Of a DNA stretch of 64,000 nt, positions 10,290 to 21,700 are shown in pieces. The notes under the pieces were generated by a model that was given only the letters and a program-made list of their open reading frames with translations, did no database searches and was not told the origin of the DNA. Source of the DNA: Epinephelus fuscoguttatus (lineage: Eukaryota > Chordata > Actinopteri > Perciformes > Serranidae); contig NC_064771.1 in the NCBI RefSeq assembly GCF_011397635.1, positions 14,819,379-14,883,378 of the forward strand, given 5' to 3'. Within the stretch, counting starts at the first letter, position 1; each line of letters opens with the position of its first letter. Made by a program: the position numbers and the translations under genes.

Positions 10290-13036
10290 ACAGGAGAGAG
10301 GTGTCATAATGTTTTACCTGTATTGGTCAAGCATATTAAATTGTCAAATTTCAAATTAAATTCTTAAATATTAAAGAGGTGAAGAGATAAGATGATATTG
10401 ACACTGAATATGTCAAATTCAAAGGATAACCTGTCTTTAATTGCAACAAACACAAAATTTAAAAGTACAGCTTACCTTCCATCAACATGAAAAGCCAAAG
10501 TGGTGTTCTGAGACACCTCATAATCTGACGGCCCCTTCAGCTCGATGTTTTTAATGGCATCTACAAATTAATCACAGTTATTATCATCAAATTGTCACTG
10601 TCTTGGATTAGTTAAGACTCAATTTTATTTGGAAAAAATATAGCATACCTTTATATAAATCCATTTTGACAGTTAATATAGCAGTGTACATCTGATGGCA
10701 CTCTAGTCTTTTGAGGGACTTTCTAGGATTAATTTCTAAGATAGGGGAGAGCGAGGTCAGTTGGGACATTTTTGTATTGACAGGTTTTTTAAAGTTCAAC
10801 CCAAACGTGACACAATTTTATTGAATAAATTCTCCTAAAAAAAAAAAATTCAATTGAAAAAAAAAAAGTCTAAAGTTGCACACCTTACATTTATTCATAG
10901 CCTGAGTGTCAGACTGAAGCTCCCACAACCTTCAGTCTGACATGGCTTTCATTGAAGGCGATTTACAAGGGGGAGGAAATTTGATTTTTCCCTAACCAAT
11001 CAGTAGAGGTCGACGACTCACCCAGAATCTGACGTCATTAGTATCCATGCCTCGGGGATGCTGAAAACAAGTGAGCATTGCCCGTTTAAAATGTCTCTGT
11101 TGTCGTGCACGCCCAGCTGCATCGCTGTTAAATCCAGTTTAGCAGCTTCCTTAATTTGGTTCTCCATTAACACAAGTAGTGGCGAAATACCTCGATAGCA
11201 TCGTTAATGTGGTCTGTAGGATCTGTAGCGGTCGCCATTGTTGCTATCCTCACCAGTTACCCACCAGCGTACAGCTTGACATCAGCGTGGCGCTGATTGG
11301 CTAATCGCTAGACCCGCCCCCACCCCCCGCGTTCATTGGTCCGTCCAGCGTTTGGACGAGATAAATCGCAAATTCATTAAAGTATGCCAGACCAGAGATG
11401 CAAGCCTACTCAGTTGAATGGGCGGGGTCTATGGTCTGGAACCAGGCTAATTTATTCACACATTTCTTAAAGAAAAAGAAAATATTTGATAAAAAAAAAA
11501 ATCATAAAATTATTTTATTTTAATAAATTAGTGGCATCTGGCTGTCCTCTGAGTCTTTCTTTTAGTGGCACCTATTAGCTCAATGTAGTTACCATAGGCT
11601 ACATGTAGCCTATTGGCTATTGTATTATTTTGAAAAAAAAAAGAAACATTAATAACAACAACTTGAGAGTTTAAAAAAAAAGTCAAATAGTTGAATATGC
11701 TCAGGGCTTGACATGTAGGCCTATACAAAGTTAATGCATGTTTACACGCTACTTTAATTCAGCTTATCAGTTTAAATCTCTTAATTGATTAAAAGCGTCA
11801 CTCAGTGACTTCACAGTGGGTCTTATCCAATTAGGAAAAGCCTTTGTCTTGTTTTTGTTTACTTTTTGTTGATTTGTAATGAGATTGGAACTATATACAA
11901 TCCAAGCCACCCCCGGGTTACTGTCTGAACTGTCCCAGTTATAGCAGACACACTTAACATGGACACCAGCATCAACTGATATGTCTGACAATCAGCTTTC
12001 CAATAATTTGATTTTTGTGTGTGGCATAACTAAACTGTATAGTGAAAGAAAAATAACAAAAGAGCCTAAATTTAATTACACATTGTAGACTTCAATCATA
12101 GTCAGAGGGTCTCCACTTTGAGGTTGAAAGTGAAGAGGGCGTGGCTAGTATGACCATGGCAAATGGTACAGTTGCTGTCTAACTTGCTAAAAAAGCATTG
12201 TCCCAACTGTACTACTGTTCCAACTGACCCCGTTCTCCCCTACTGAAGGTGTAACATTTGACTGACACCATACTTTGGGGCCTCGTCATGTTCATTTTGA
12301 CATTGTAAATTGTAAGGCTAAATGAAAATTTAAAATTTAAAATAAAAAAAAAAAAAACTAAAATATAAAACTACAAACCGAGCACTTGGACATCCGTGGA
12401 GTAGACGTCAGTGATTGGAGGTGCAGATTTGGTCACATTCACTCCTACTTTAAGCCGCAGTGTGTAGTTCCCTGATGCTGAGTAATGATAGCGGACAACT
12501 GGCTCAGTCCCATGGATCACCTCTCTGCGTCAAAAAAAAAAAAGTATGAAATGATAAAGGAAAGCATCCTGAACCTTTGTTTATATTTCAAACATGCAAA
12601 GTTCTCATACCCATTCCCTAAGTCCCACGTATAGGTGAACTTTGCCTTGCTGAAATCCTTCTGGGGATCAAAGAGTTGAAACATGGTCTCAGTGGGAACA
12701 TCTGAAGCCAGTTCTCCTGTGTCCCGCACATACGTGGCATTTCCTTCCATCTGATAGAAAACCAACTTCCCAGCGATATTTTCTGTTTGAAAGAAAGAAA
12801 TGGTTATGAAGCAATGATGCATGTAAGAAAAGTGTAAATGAGGAATGTTGGACGACCTACCTAATTCTGTCAAAGGGTCTGTTGTCTCGGCCACACCCAG
12901 GATGACCAGGAGAAGGAACATCAAGATCCATGTGACATTTCCTCTGTAAGCATACATCCCACAGATTAAATAAGGGATCAAGAAATGCCATTTAACTTAA
13001 ATGTAATAGATGTTAGATTTTTGCCTACCTGTCCAT
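7346..13036 (-). CDS. tmem130: TMEM130, PKD-domain single-pass membrane protein, 314 aa
   Basis: Eight coding exons, 5' to 3': 13029-13036, 12861-12943, 12611-12782, 12379-12524, 10476-10560, 10043-10245, 8015-8121 and 7346-7486. All junctions are GT-AG and phases agree (945 nt with stop). The first exon codes only MDR minus one base and splices into a hydrophobic signal peptide (about residues 5-22). A PKD-type domain follows (residues about 45-136), with TYTWDLGNG matching the WDFGDG core of the family. A cysteine-containing extracellular module (about 137-232), a transmembrane helix (237-258) and a cytosolic tail follow; the tail holds EKEPLL (300-305), an acidic dileucine sorting signal of the [DE]xxxL[LI] type also seen in PMEL and GPNMB. 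Several NxS/T sites fit a glycoprotein. Position next to BAIAP2L1 supports TMEM130. It is clearly shorter at the N-terminus than the human protein (about 435 aa from memory). Its function is not established. Confidence 0.85.
8122..10042. other. TMEM130 intron 6 with repeat fragments
   Basis: Non-coding. Around 8386 begins a GCAGGGGTGTCAAAC-type sequence common in fish repeats. Near 8643-8670 is a GTGTAGGATTTGGTGGC segment, one end of the MITE family seen again at 50315-50620. I see nothing convincing in the rest. Confidence 0.4.
10251..10287. repeat. (CA)18 microsatellite abutting a splice acceptor
   Basis: A pure CA run on the plus strand. On the TMEM130 coding strand it is (TG)18 and ends five bases before exon 6 (first base 10245), with only TTAAG between, so it occupies the place of the polypyrimidine tract. 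Confidence 0.95.
10898..11449. mobile_element. hAT-like MITE in TMEM130 intron 4
   Basis: A 552-bp element starting TAGCCTGAGTGTCAGACTG and ending, read inward, TAGCCTGGTTCCAGACCAT. It is flanked by the direct repeat ATTTATTCA at 10889-10897 and 11450-11458. An 8-9 bp duplication with TAG-type ends fits the hAT superfamily. There is no transposase ORF. It is more GC-rich than its surroundings and includes CCAAT and GGGCGGGG motifs. Confidence 0.75.
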
Positions 13037-13606
13037 ATCTGCAGGTCCTCTCACAGGAGGGCCTCAAGTAGAAATAAAGTTAATCCTGGGAGCAGAGTGG
13101 TTAGTCATGTGGGGGATGTGTGGCTCCCTCTGACTGCCTCTGAGATTCAGAGCATGCAGATGAGAGCTGTACAGGCTTGAAATTGTCACCATGCGTTTCA
13201 ATCATGTGGCTTTGCTACAACAATCAGCTTTTGAGTAGGAGGCTCTGCCACGGGTCACATATGTTAGTGATGTGGAGCATCTGTCCTAGATGTGGTGAGT
13301 ATTTCTGTTTTATTTTTTAAACAGAAAGGATGTCTAGTTCCAAATTTTGCTAAGGAAGGTAGAGGTGATATTGATGTCCACATGGTGGTGCTAACAACTC
13401 AAGAACTACCCAAAAGGCAGGTTATTCAAAGTGGCTGGTTACTGGTAGTATTCCTAAATTATGTTTAGATGAAGTTACCTGACTGATAACAGATAAATAT
13501 GCACATCAGAAACCATGGATGGATTACTGAATGGGCCTACCAGGCATAGGCCCAGGAGCCAGGTGCAAAATGTTACTCAAATAAACACGTACAGACCAGG
13601 AAGGGA

Positions 13607-13780
13607 CTCAAAATGACCACAAACAGACACAAAAGACCACAAAATAATGCAAAGTCAAAGTAAAGAGACTCCAAAAGAACTACAAAAACAACCAAAAAGA
13701 GACACAAATCAACCACGAAGAGACCCATTACCACAAAAGATGCATAACAACCACAAAGAAACACAAACCAACCACAATGT
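13607..13780. repeat. Degenerate ACCACAAAGAGACACAAA-type tandem repeat
   Basis: Imperfect units of about 18-24 bp rich in A and C, with variants of ACCACAAA, AGAGAC and CACAAA recurring. It creates lysine/glutamine-rich ORFs of 67 and 91 aa that I do not regard as genes. Confidence 0.6.
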
Positions 13781-15168
13781 CTGTTTGTCTTTCTCGTCTG
13801 TAGGAGAGGCGGTGGAGCCTTTCGTATATCAGGTACCCACTGTCTCATAACCCACCCATGATAGAAACATTTCTTGTCGGCCTATATTCAGATTTGATTC
13901 TAAATGTCTCCCCCTTTCTCTTACATATACAGTAGCCTAAATAAAAAACAAAGAGAATTGTATGTATTAAGATATTTAAAATATAGTCCTAGTGAATAAA
14001 ACCAAGCAGGTACATTTCATTATGTATTTTGTCCGGCTGAAATATCAAAGCTATGCTTGTATCAAAAGTTGGATTACCAATTAGGAATAGTGAGCAACTG
14101 TCTCGGGGCTCCCTACCTGCAGGGGCCCCAAAAGACCCTAATTCTTTTTTGTTTGTGGTCATTTGATTAATTGCAAAATTGTCTGAATAATGAATATGCA
14201 TAACAAGGTTGTACTATCAAGTGAAATGGGGTCTTGCATTATTAATTATTCTTGAAGCCTTAGAGAATGGTCCTCGTGCTACTTTTCATTAAAATGATCC
14301 CAGTTCCACACAATTAGCTGTATGGATTTAAAAATTTTGAAAATAAATAAGTAAAATAAAAGAAAATTGCACTAGTGTCTCACTGATACTCTGTATTGGC
14401 AAGTAACCTTAGTTTAGGTATCAGAATTGGTGTTGAGAGAGAAACACGGAAGAAAAACTGTTTGCCCTCTGGCTCCTGACCACATTAATCCAGTCTGTTT
14501 GCATACACATATACAATATGTTTCCAACAACACCTGTGAGGATGAGAACTGTGCTATGTTTTTTGGCCATCCTTGAGTACAGGCTACACAATATGATAAT
14601 ACTTTGCAATGAGAATTATCATGTAGTTTTACTCCGGTCATGATATGTGATGCCTTTAAGTCTCAAAAAATCAGGCTGGTGATGATACTCTAATGGCCTT
14701 TTAACGAATGAAGTCACCCCAGCAGGCCATGGACAGCCATGCTTTACATTAAAAGCCAAACCATGTTGCCAAAATTACCTTTCCCCCAACTTTCTAAAGC
14801 AATATGGTCTTTTTTTACTTCGCTTAATATGATACAAATGTCATCAAGTTGCGTAAGAACAGCATGTGAAAAACAACATATGGCCCATTTGACTCAGTGG
14901 TGGAAATCATATTTACCCATGTACTGGACTTAAAATACAATTTCTAAGGTTCATGTAGGCCTATCTTACATAGAATCCATATAATTATGATTTCTCCTTT
15001 TACTCCATTGCGTTTCAGAGAGCATTTTATACATCATTGTAGTATTTGAGAGCTACAGCTAGTTACTTTACAGATTAAGATTTAAAATACAAAACATGTG
15101 AGGAGTTCATATGGTATTGCTAAATGCTGTTATCATGTTGCATCAGATTAATAACACTAAATCATAAA

Positions 15169-15224
15169 ACAATAATAATAATAACAATAACAACAATAAT
15201 AATAACAATAATAACAACAATAAT
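15169..15224. repeat. Trinucleotide (AAT/AAC)n repeat
   Basis: A run of mixed AAT and AAC units about 600 bp upstream of the BAIAP2L1 start codon. Confidence 0.9.
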
Positions 15225-15299
15225 ATTGTTATTTTACTTAAACGAAGGGATCTGAACAGGCAGTATAACCTCCACCACTACAGAGACTGCATTACAGTA

Positions 15300-15786
15300 C
15301 AATCATTTGCATCACAGCGCCCTCTTGAGGCCGACTGGCGCACTTCATCTTAACACCAGACCATGAGCCAAAATGATTCGTGCCTTTAAAAGACGTTTTT
15401 ATATCGGACATGTAGAGACACACAGTCTCATAAACTTTTTCATTCTACCACGCGCAGAACTTGCGCAACACCTATCGTGACGTCACGCCTCGCTCCCTCC
15501 CCTCATGCTCCCCCCGCCCTCCCCATCAGCAGCCACCGCACGGGGAAGTCTCTTGGTGTCAGTCAGTCAGTCAGTCAGTGCGCGCCACCGGCTGCTGAGC
15601 GTCTCTCTGCCCGCATGTACGGAGTGAGGGTACAGACAAGGAGCAGGGCCGGCTGTGGGATTTAATATTCGGATTGAGTGAGCACCTGGATTATCCAACA
15701 CACCGTTTTTATTTTCTTTCGTTGTTGTTTTTTATTTGTATTTGTTTTTAATTCCGACTTCTGGGTTTGAGAAACAACCTGTCATC
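15300..15786 (+). promoter_or_regulatory. baiap2l1: BAIAP2L1 promoter / 5' UTR region
   Basis: Immediately upstream of the start codon and locally GC-rich from about 15450 to 15660, unlike the AT-rich flanks. It contains a palindromic TGACGTCA at 15478-15485, C-rich tracts at 15492-15530 and a GTCA tandem run at about 15558-15580. The transcription start cannot be fixed by eye. Confidence 0.55.
15478..15485. promoter_or_regulatory. Full palindromic CRE (TGACGTCA)
   Basis: An exact match to the consensus bound by CREB/ATF factors, about 300 bp upstream of the BAIAP2L1 ATG and within the GC-rich promoter segment. Occupancy is inference. Confidence 0.6.
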
Positions 15787-18700
15787 ATGTCTCGGGCTCC
15801 GGATGATGTGAGCAAGCTCACAGAAAGTACATACAAGGTGAGTGAAGTTTGATTGCATATAGGGACACACAGTAATCGACAAGTGATGGATATGATGTCT
15901 GGGTTGTGATAAAGGCTGGGGGGGGGTCAGCTTTTATAAAATGGGTTAAGAGTCAGGTTTGTCACAGAGATAGCAATACTATATATATATTTTTAATTAT
16001 AGTGTGCTTGTGCTTTTATTATATATCTTTCTGCTTTCACACTGTAAAAAATCATTTGATTGAGCACCTGAAACTTTCTGTAGTTGTTCAAAAGGGCTAT
16101 AAAGTATGTTTGTACTCTGATAACAGTTTATAAAGTCCAATAACAACAACAAAAAGTCAATATTTTATTATCAAAAGATGCATAAAACACAGCAAACCAC
16201 AGAGCAGTCAAAGCCCCCTATTCTGTCTGTCTGACATGTGATGAAACTAAATAAAGTTTTTCCCATCAATCCAACCTGTTGTGGCTTGCCATGACATGAT
16301 TTGATCAATAAATATAGGTTTTATCTTGAGTACCCAAGATTAATCTAATCAAGTCCACACTGCTGCCACTCAGTTGTGATAAACAGCTGATAGTGTGTAA
16401 GGGTGTGTGGGGCTGTGTTTCTGTCCCTGTGAGGACCACATGTCATTAAAATCCTAAAGAAACAAGTTAAGAGTATAGTTAGTGGGTTTATAAAACAATA
16501 TGGGGCTGGGTTTGATTGTAGAATTAGGTTTAAATACTAGTTTGTGTCCTCCCTGGATTAGGAATACAAAGTGTGTGTGTGTTGTGTGTATCAGTGTGTG
16601 TTCAGAGAGTCACACCAGTGGTTTACAGTGTGCCACAGTTTCAGCTGGGAGAGAGAGAGACAGAGAGAGAAAGAAAACAAGGAAACCTGTTTCCCTTTTC
16701 TCTCTCCTCCTCTGCTCTGTTCTTCATGTAAAATCATACCTGCTCCTTCATTGTTCTATTGAGGGCGTGCCAGGGGAATAGAGACAGGGAGGTGAACAGC
16801 ACTTGATTGTTGAGGCGTTTCAATAGAGAGAGACAGAGAGGGAGAGAGCGGGGGCTGGGGCTGGGAGAGTGATGAGGTCCATGCCGCAAATAGCTGCAAC
16901 TTTGTGTGGGACTTTGCTCTTTTGAGGGAGTTGTAAAGCACACGTGAGGGGTCAAGTTAAAGATTGAAAGTTTTATTGTTCTCACATGGTGGTATTAATA
17001 GAGCTATGGCATAAACACTTGCACTTGTTTTCATGTATTTCTCCTCTCCGCCCACTCCCACAAAAATAGCCTCATGAGTTTATTATTCACGACAGGTCCT
17101 TTTTTTTTTTTTTTTAAAGAAAATTAGAGATGTTTGTGAGTGTGCGAATGAGAATGTGACTGGTTAAACTATATGATTAGATCAGGAATGGAGCAGTTGT
17201 GATTGTTTATCTCCTGCTCTTTGTTCCAGAATGTGATGGAGCAGTTCAACCCAGGCCTGAGGAACCTGGTCAACCTCGGGAAAAGCTATGAGAAAGCAGT
17301 CACAGGTAAACATGTAGCATGATCCCTAATGATCTATAAGTCTAATCAAAAAGTTTGTTTTTAATAAAATTTCACCAGTGCACAATATCATCCAGCAAGT
17401 CTCCTTGTCAATAACTCGGTGATGTTTGTCTGTCTCCCCATGCAGTGATGACTCTTGCTGGGAAGGCCTATTTTGATGCAGTCTCAAAGGTCGGAGAGAA
17501 CGCTATTGTGTCTCCAGTCTCCAGAGAGCTTGGTGAGTTTCATGCCTGTCCAGGTTAAAACCACCCACAGTGAGTGAACTCCCAAGGGAGTCTGACTGAT
17601 ATCCATATTTGAATGTCCCTGTGGTGAGAGCTTGAAGACGATAATGATTCATCACCTTCATTTCTGTTGAAATGTGCTTAGAGGAAAAGTTTGACATTTT
17701 TGAAAGTATGCTTATTCACTTTCTTGCTGAGGGCTGGACATGATAATCGACTCCACTCTCCTGTCTGTACGGCAAATTTAAAGATAGAGCTAGCAGCAGG
17801 CTAGCTTAGCTTAGTACAAAGACTGGAAACATGGGGAAACAGCTAGCTTGGATCTCGTTGAAGGTAACAAAATCCGCCCACCATCCCCTCTAAAGCTCAC
17901 TTATCAACATGATATGTCTCATTTGTTTATGTGCTACAAAAACCTAAGTGGAAAAAAACAATTTGTGGTTTTGCAGTATGTTATATTTCCGAGTATAGAC
18001 CAAATCACTGTGATGTCATGCTAACAACAATAGTTACTTCGGCGTTGACAACTTGACAACGTGAAATCTGCAAACTTGTTTATTTCTGTCATCATTTTCA
18101 GTCACAAATTTAACATTTAAACATGTATAATTAAACACATCAGTCCAACCTATCTGGTATTTCTGCTGTGCTTTTTATGTACGTTACTGCTTTGCTAGCA
18201 CCTTTGCTAACCAAAGCTACTAGCACAGAAGCTAAACAATGTACTGCTGTGGACAGGGGCCACAATATGATTTGGCCACCTTAAAAGCCAATATCAGTCT
18301 AAGTGTACACTATATTTTGAATATTTTCATTGCTTTACATTGTACACTAAGTGATCGAGGCAGTGGTAGACCAGCAACTCCTGTGTTCTGCGAAGTAAAA
18401 TTACCGTTTTTGCCAATGGAGTCTGGTGGCTTTAATATAACGGCTTTAGTTATCCGTTGGAAATTGTTGTCTGAAGGTAACGTAAAGCCAAGAAAATATT
18501 CTAAATATAGCATATACTTCAACAGATATTAATCTTTATAGGTGGACCTTTTTTAATTAATTGAGGCAGCATTTAATCTACATGACGCAGGGGGGTTCTA
18601 CCTGGAAATTACTGTAAAACAAACACTGTGATTCAGTCTATTTCTTGGCCAGGAGCAGTGACGTCTTGAAGGTAACCTGGCAACCTTACTGTGAAGACTC

Positions 18701-21700
18701 CCGGAAGTCACTGCTCCTGGCCAAGAAATAGCCCTGTGTCATACAAAGTAAATAAATGCAAAATAATGTCTTAATTAGTGAGGGTTAGTCTTTATGCTAA
18801 GCTTAGCTAACGTACTGTAGCCTTATGTGCATCACATAGACACACACACAGAGTGGTTTCAATCTTCTTATCTAACTCTTGGCAAGAAAGTAAATAAGTG
18901 TATTTCCCAAAATGTCTAATTTATTCACCATGAAATGATGAAAGTGACTTTTTCACTCACATCACTACCCTTATTTCACCCAAACATCTCACCAAATAAT
19001 GGCAGCTGGACACTTTTCCTATACAAATTTATCATGGTGGCATATTTTGCCTGCATGCAACAACCATTTCAAATGCAAGTATATCATTCAAACATCTGGA
19101 ATTTTTTTTTTTTTTAATTGAACCCTTGTTGCACAGTAGCAGCAGAAATTCATTACCGTCTGCTCTCTACCTCTCTCTGATTGAAGTGCTTCCTCTGTCC
19201 CTTTTCTGAGGCTGCAATCAAGCTTTTACTGGTTGTTTTTCATCCATCCTGTGACTCATCTCCAATTATCCTATTAGTGCTGAAATTCGGAGCTGACCTA
19301 CTTTGTCCAGGGGTCCTCATTCTGTGCTATTACGGTTCATCAAGTTAGTTGTTTTCTTATTCTGCTGCGTCACTCCCTAATGCAGGGGTTAACAAATTGG
19401 CCTCATGTACGCTCAGGTTGATGTGACGGGCACAGAATCAGAGCAGGGCAGCGAAAATGGAAAGATAATGCTCTGTCATTTAGCCCGAGGTCTTTCAAAA
19501 GGAAAATTGTGACCACAGTGAACATCACGTGACTAAGTCTTTTTTTTTTTTTAGATGTGGCATTTGCATTGCTTCGAGTAATAAACAATATTTGATGAAA
19601 TGTCAGACTAGGTGAGATGATGTTCACAGAGCTGTCACTGTGTGAAAGAGACAAGATTAGTCCTGTCTGTCACGTTTGGTGAAAATGTAAATAAGGGAAT
19701 AAGGAAGTTAGTATAATTCCAAGGCAGCGTAGCTGAACATCAGCGCAGTGTCAGTGTCTGAAAATGAAGAGAATGGAGAATATGTTTCGCAATGCTAAAT
19801 GGATCCAGTGTTGCCAAAACATTCAGACACCCAGATATTACTTTTACTCCGTCAGTCAGAACAATTTTCTGCCTATTTTTCTATTAAGATTCTATTCATT
19901 TCTTGCACATTTTTCTAAAACGTACAATAATAACATGTAAACAGAGCAGGCTTTCATGTGTAGATACACAGGTTAGACTTTGTGATGTTAAAAAAAGCTT
20001 TCTAACTAGCCATTATGATACCAACAATATAGGCTAAACGTATAATACCCCTCTAGCTGCATATTAGTGAAACAACCTCCATACTCTGCTATCACGCAAT
20101 GTTGGTCGAGTTTGTCGGGCCACACCTGTCACTTAACAATGCAAGTACATCAACGCTTCATTAAATAATATGTTCATACACGGTCAGACGGTGACATTTT
20201 CACTCCATGCCACAAACAATCAGGTGAAACAACTTCATAAATGCCGTATGCTTTGCCGTCTTTACTTTTGAATGTGGAAATTTTGCAGCTGTACTGTTGA
20301 TGTTTATGTGCTTCTACAGCTTATTTTAGTGCAAAAAAATCAAAATGAAGGAGGACAAACAGACAAAACTGATGATTACAGATTGAAGTGATTATCTGGT
20401 TCTAATCTTAAAATCCATCTCAACATTAAAATCACTTCCAGTAAAAAGGCACATGTCTTGAACCCCCAGCTCGACCGTCATTCCTTGACTGCCTGGAATG
20501 GACGACAGCGAGACAGTGTGAATTCTCTCACACATTGCAGCAAGCAGAGTAGCAAACATGCTGAACAAATAGACAGACAGAGGAGGCTGTCTTCCCACCA
20601 CTGATCCTCCTCAGCCCCCTGTTTTCTCCATCTGCCTCACCAAAACCCCGCTGCCGCTCTTTACTGTTTGTCTGTGGAGGTTTAAACCTTATGGAAAAAT
20701 GATCACGCTCAATTCTTTTTTCCTCCGTCTTTATTGGTACAAGGGAATAAAACCAAAGGCATAAGACAGATTTATAGAATGATAGTACGTGTCATAACGC
20801 ACAGGCTAAGACAGGACAGCTTTCTCCCTCCCTTCCTTGTAAATACTTATACAGAATTTACAGCTGCTTATTGTTGCCTCAAGTGAATCTTCATACCGCA
20901 GATACTTCATTTAGGCATAAAAGTCAAAGAATTGAACATAATTTCATTTAAATTGCACCACTGTCAAGAATGGCAGACTAAATTACTGAGTTGTTATGAC
21001 TAGCCCTCAACTGCAGACACCTGTAAGATTTTTTCTCTGAAGCAAAAGGTTTTTTTCCCCCTCCCTTTGTGAATGGTATGGTGTAAAAAGCACTTGCGTC
21101 ATTGTGGTTGGCAGGTATTTGCAGAAAGTTACCTGAGGCTTTTACTTCATACCATGCTGCTCCTATTCCGAGACTACAGTTTGTCCACATTTTCTCTTTG
21201 AAATTGGTGCTGTAATGGAGGTGAATAAGGAAAGACTTTTAGTCAAGTGTCACAGCTGGCCACAGACAGATGGGTGAAAACCTATAACTTGCTGTGCGAT
21301 TTGATTTCCTTTTTCTTGACATTAAAAAACAACAGCATAGCCTGAAGGGAAAATCATCATGTTATCAGTTAGTTACTTGCAGAATTTCTGATAAAAGCCA
21401 CCCTGTTGATAACCCTTAAATGAGATTTTCTCCCATGTCCTACTCAAATAACCATCTTATCCCAGCTACTCCATCTGCGATTATTAAATGTGCTTTCCCC
21501 AACTACTAACGTTACAATCAGTTACCCCAAATATTTGAAAATTTTAAAACTCAAAAATGTCCCTCCATGTAATGTTTGAAAGACAAAATAACAACCCTCC
21601 CCTTACAACTTAAAAGAGCAGCAGCTAATGTCGGCCATTGTTAGCTAACGTGTATTGCTGTGTGACTAGAAGCTAATGGTGGCTAATGTTTGCGAACGTG

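Larger units (their letters stand above)
13037..15299. other. Intergenic region between divergent TMEM130 and BAIAP2L1
   Basis: Holds the TMEM130 5' UTR/promoter side (from 13037) and repeat remnants at 13500-13860 and 14090-14150. No further gene is recognisable. NPTX2, which I recall between the two genes in human, is not here. Confidence 0.5.

Noticed and set aside
13573-13850. Two overlapping ORFs on opposite strands (91 and 67 aa)
   Set aside because: Both come from a low-complexity ACCACAAA tandem repeat.
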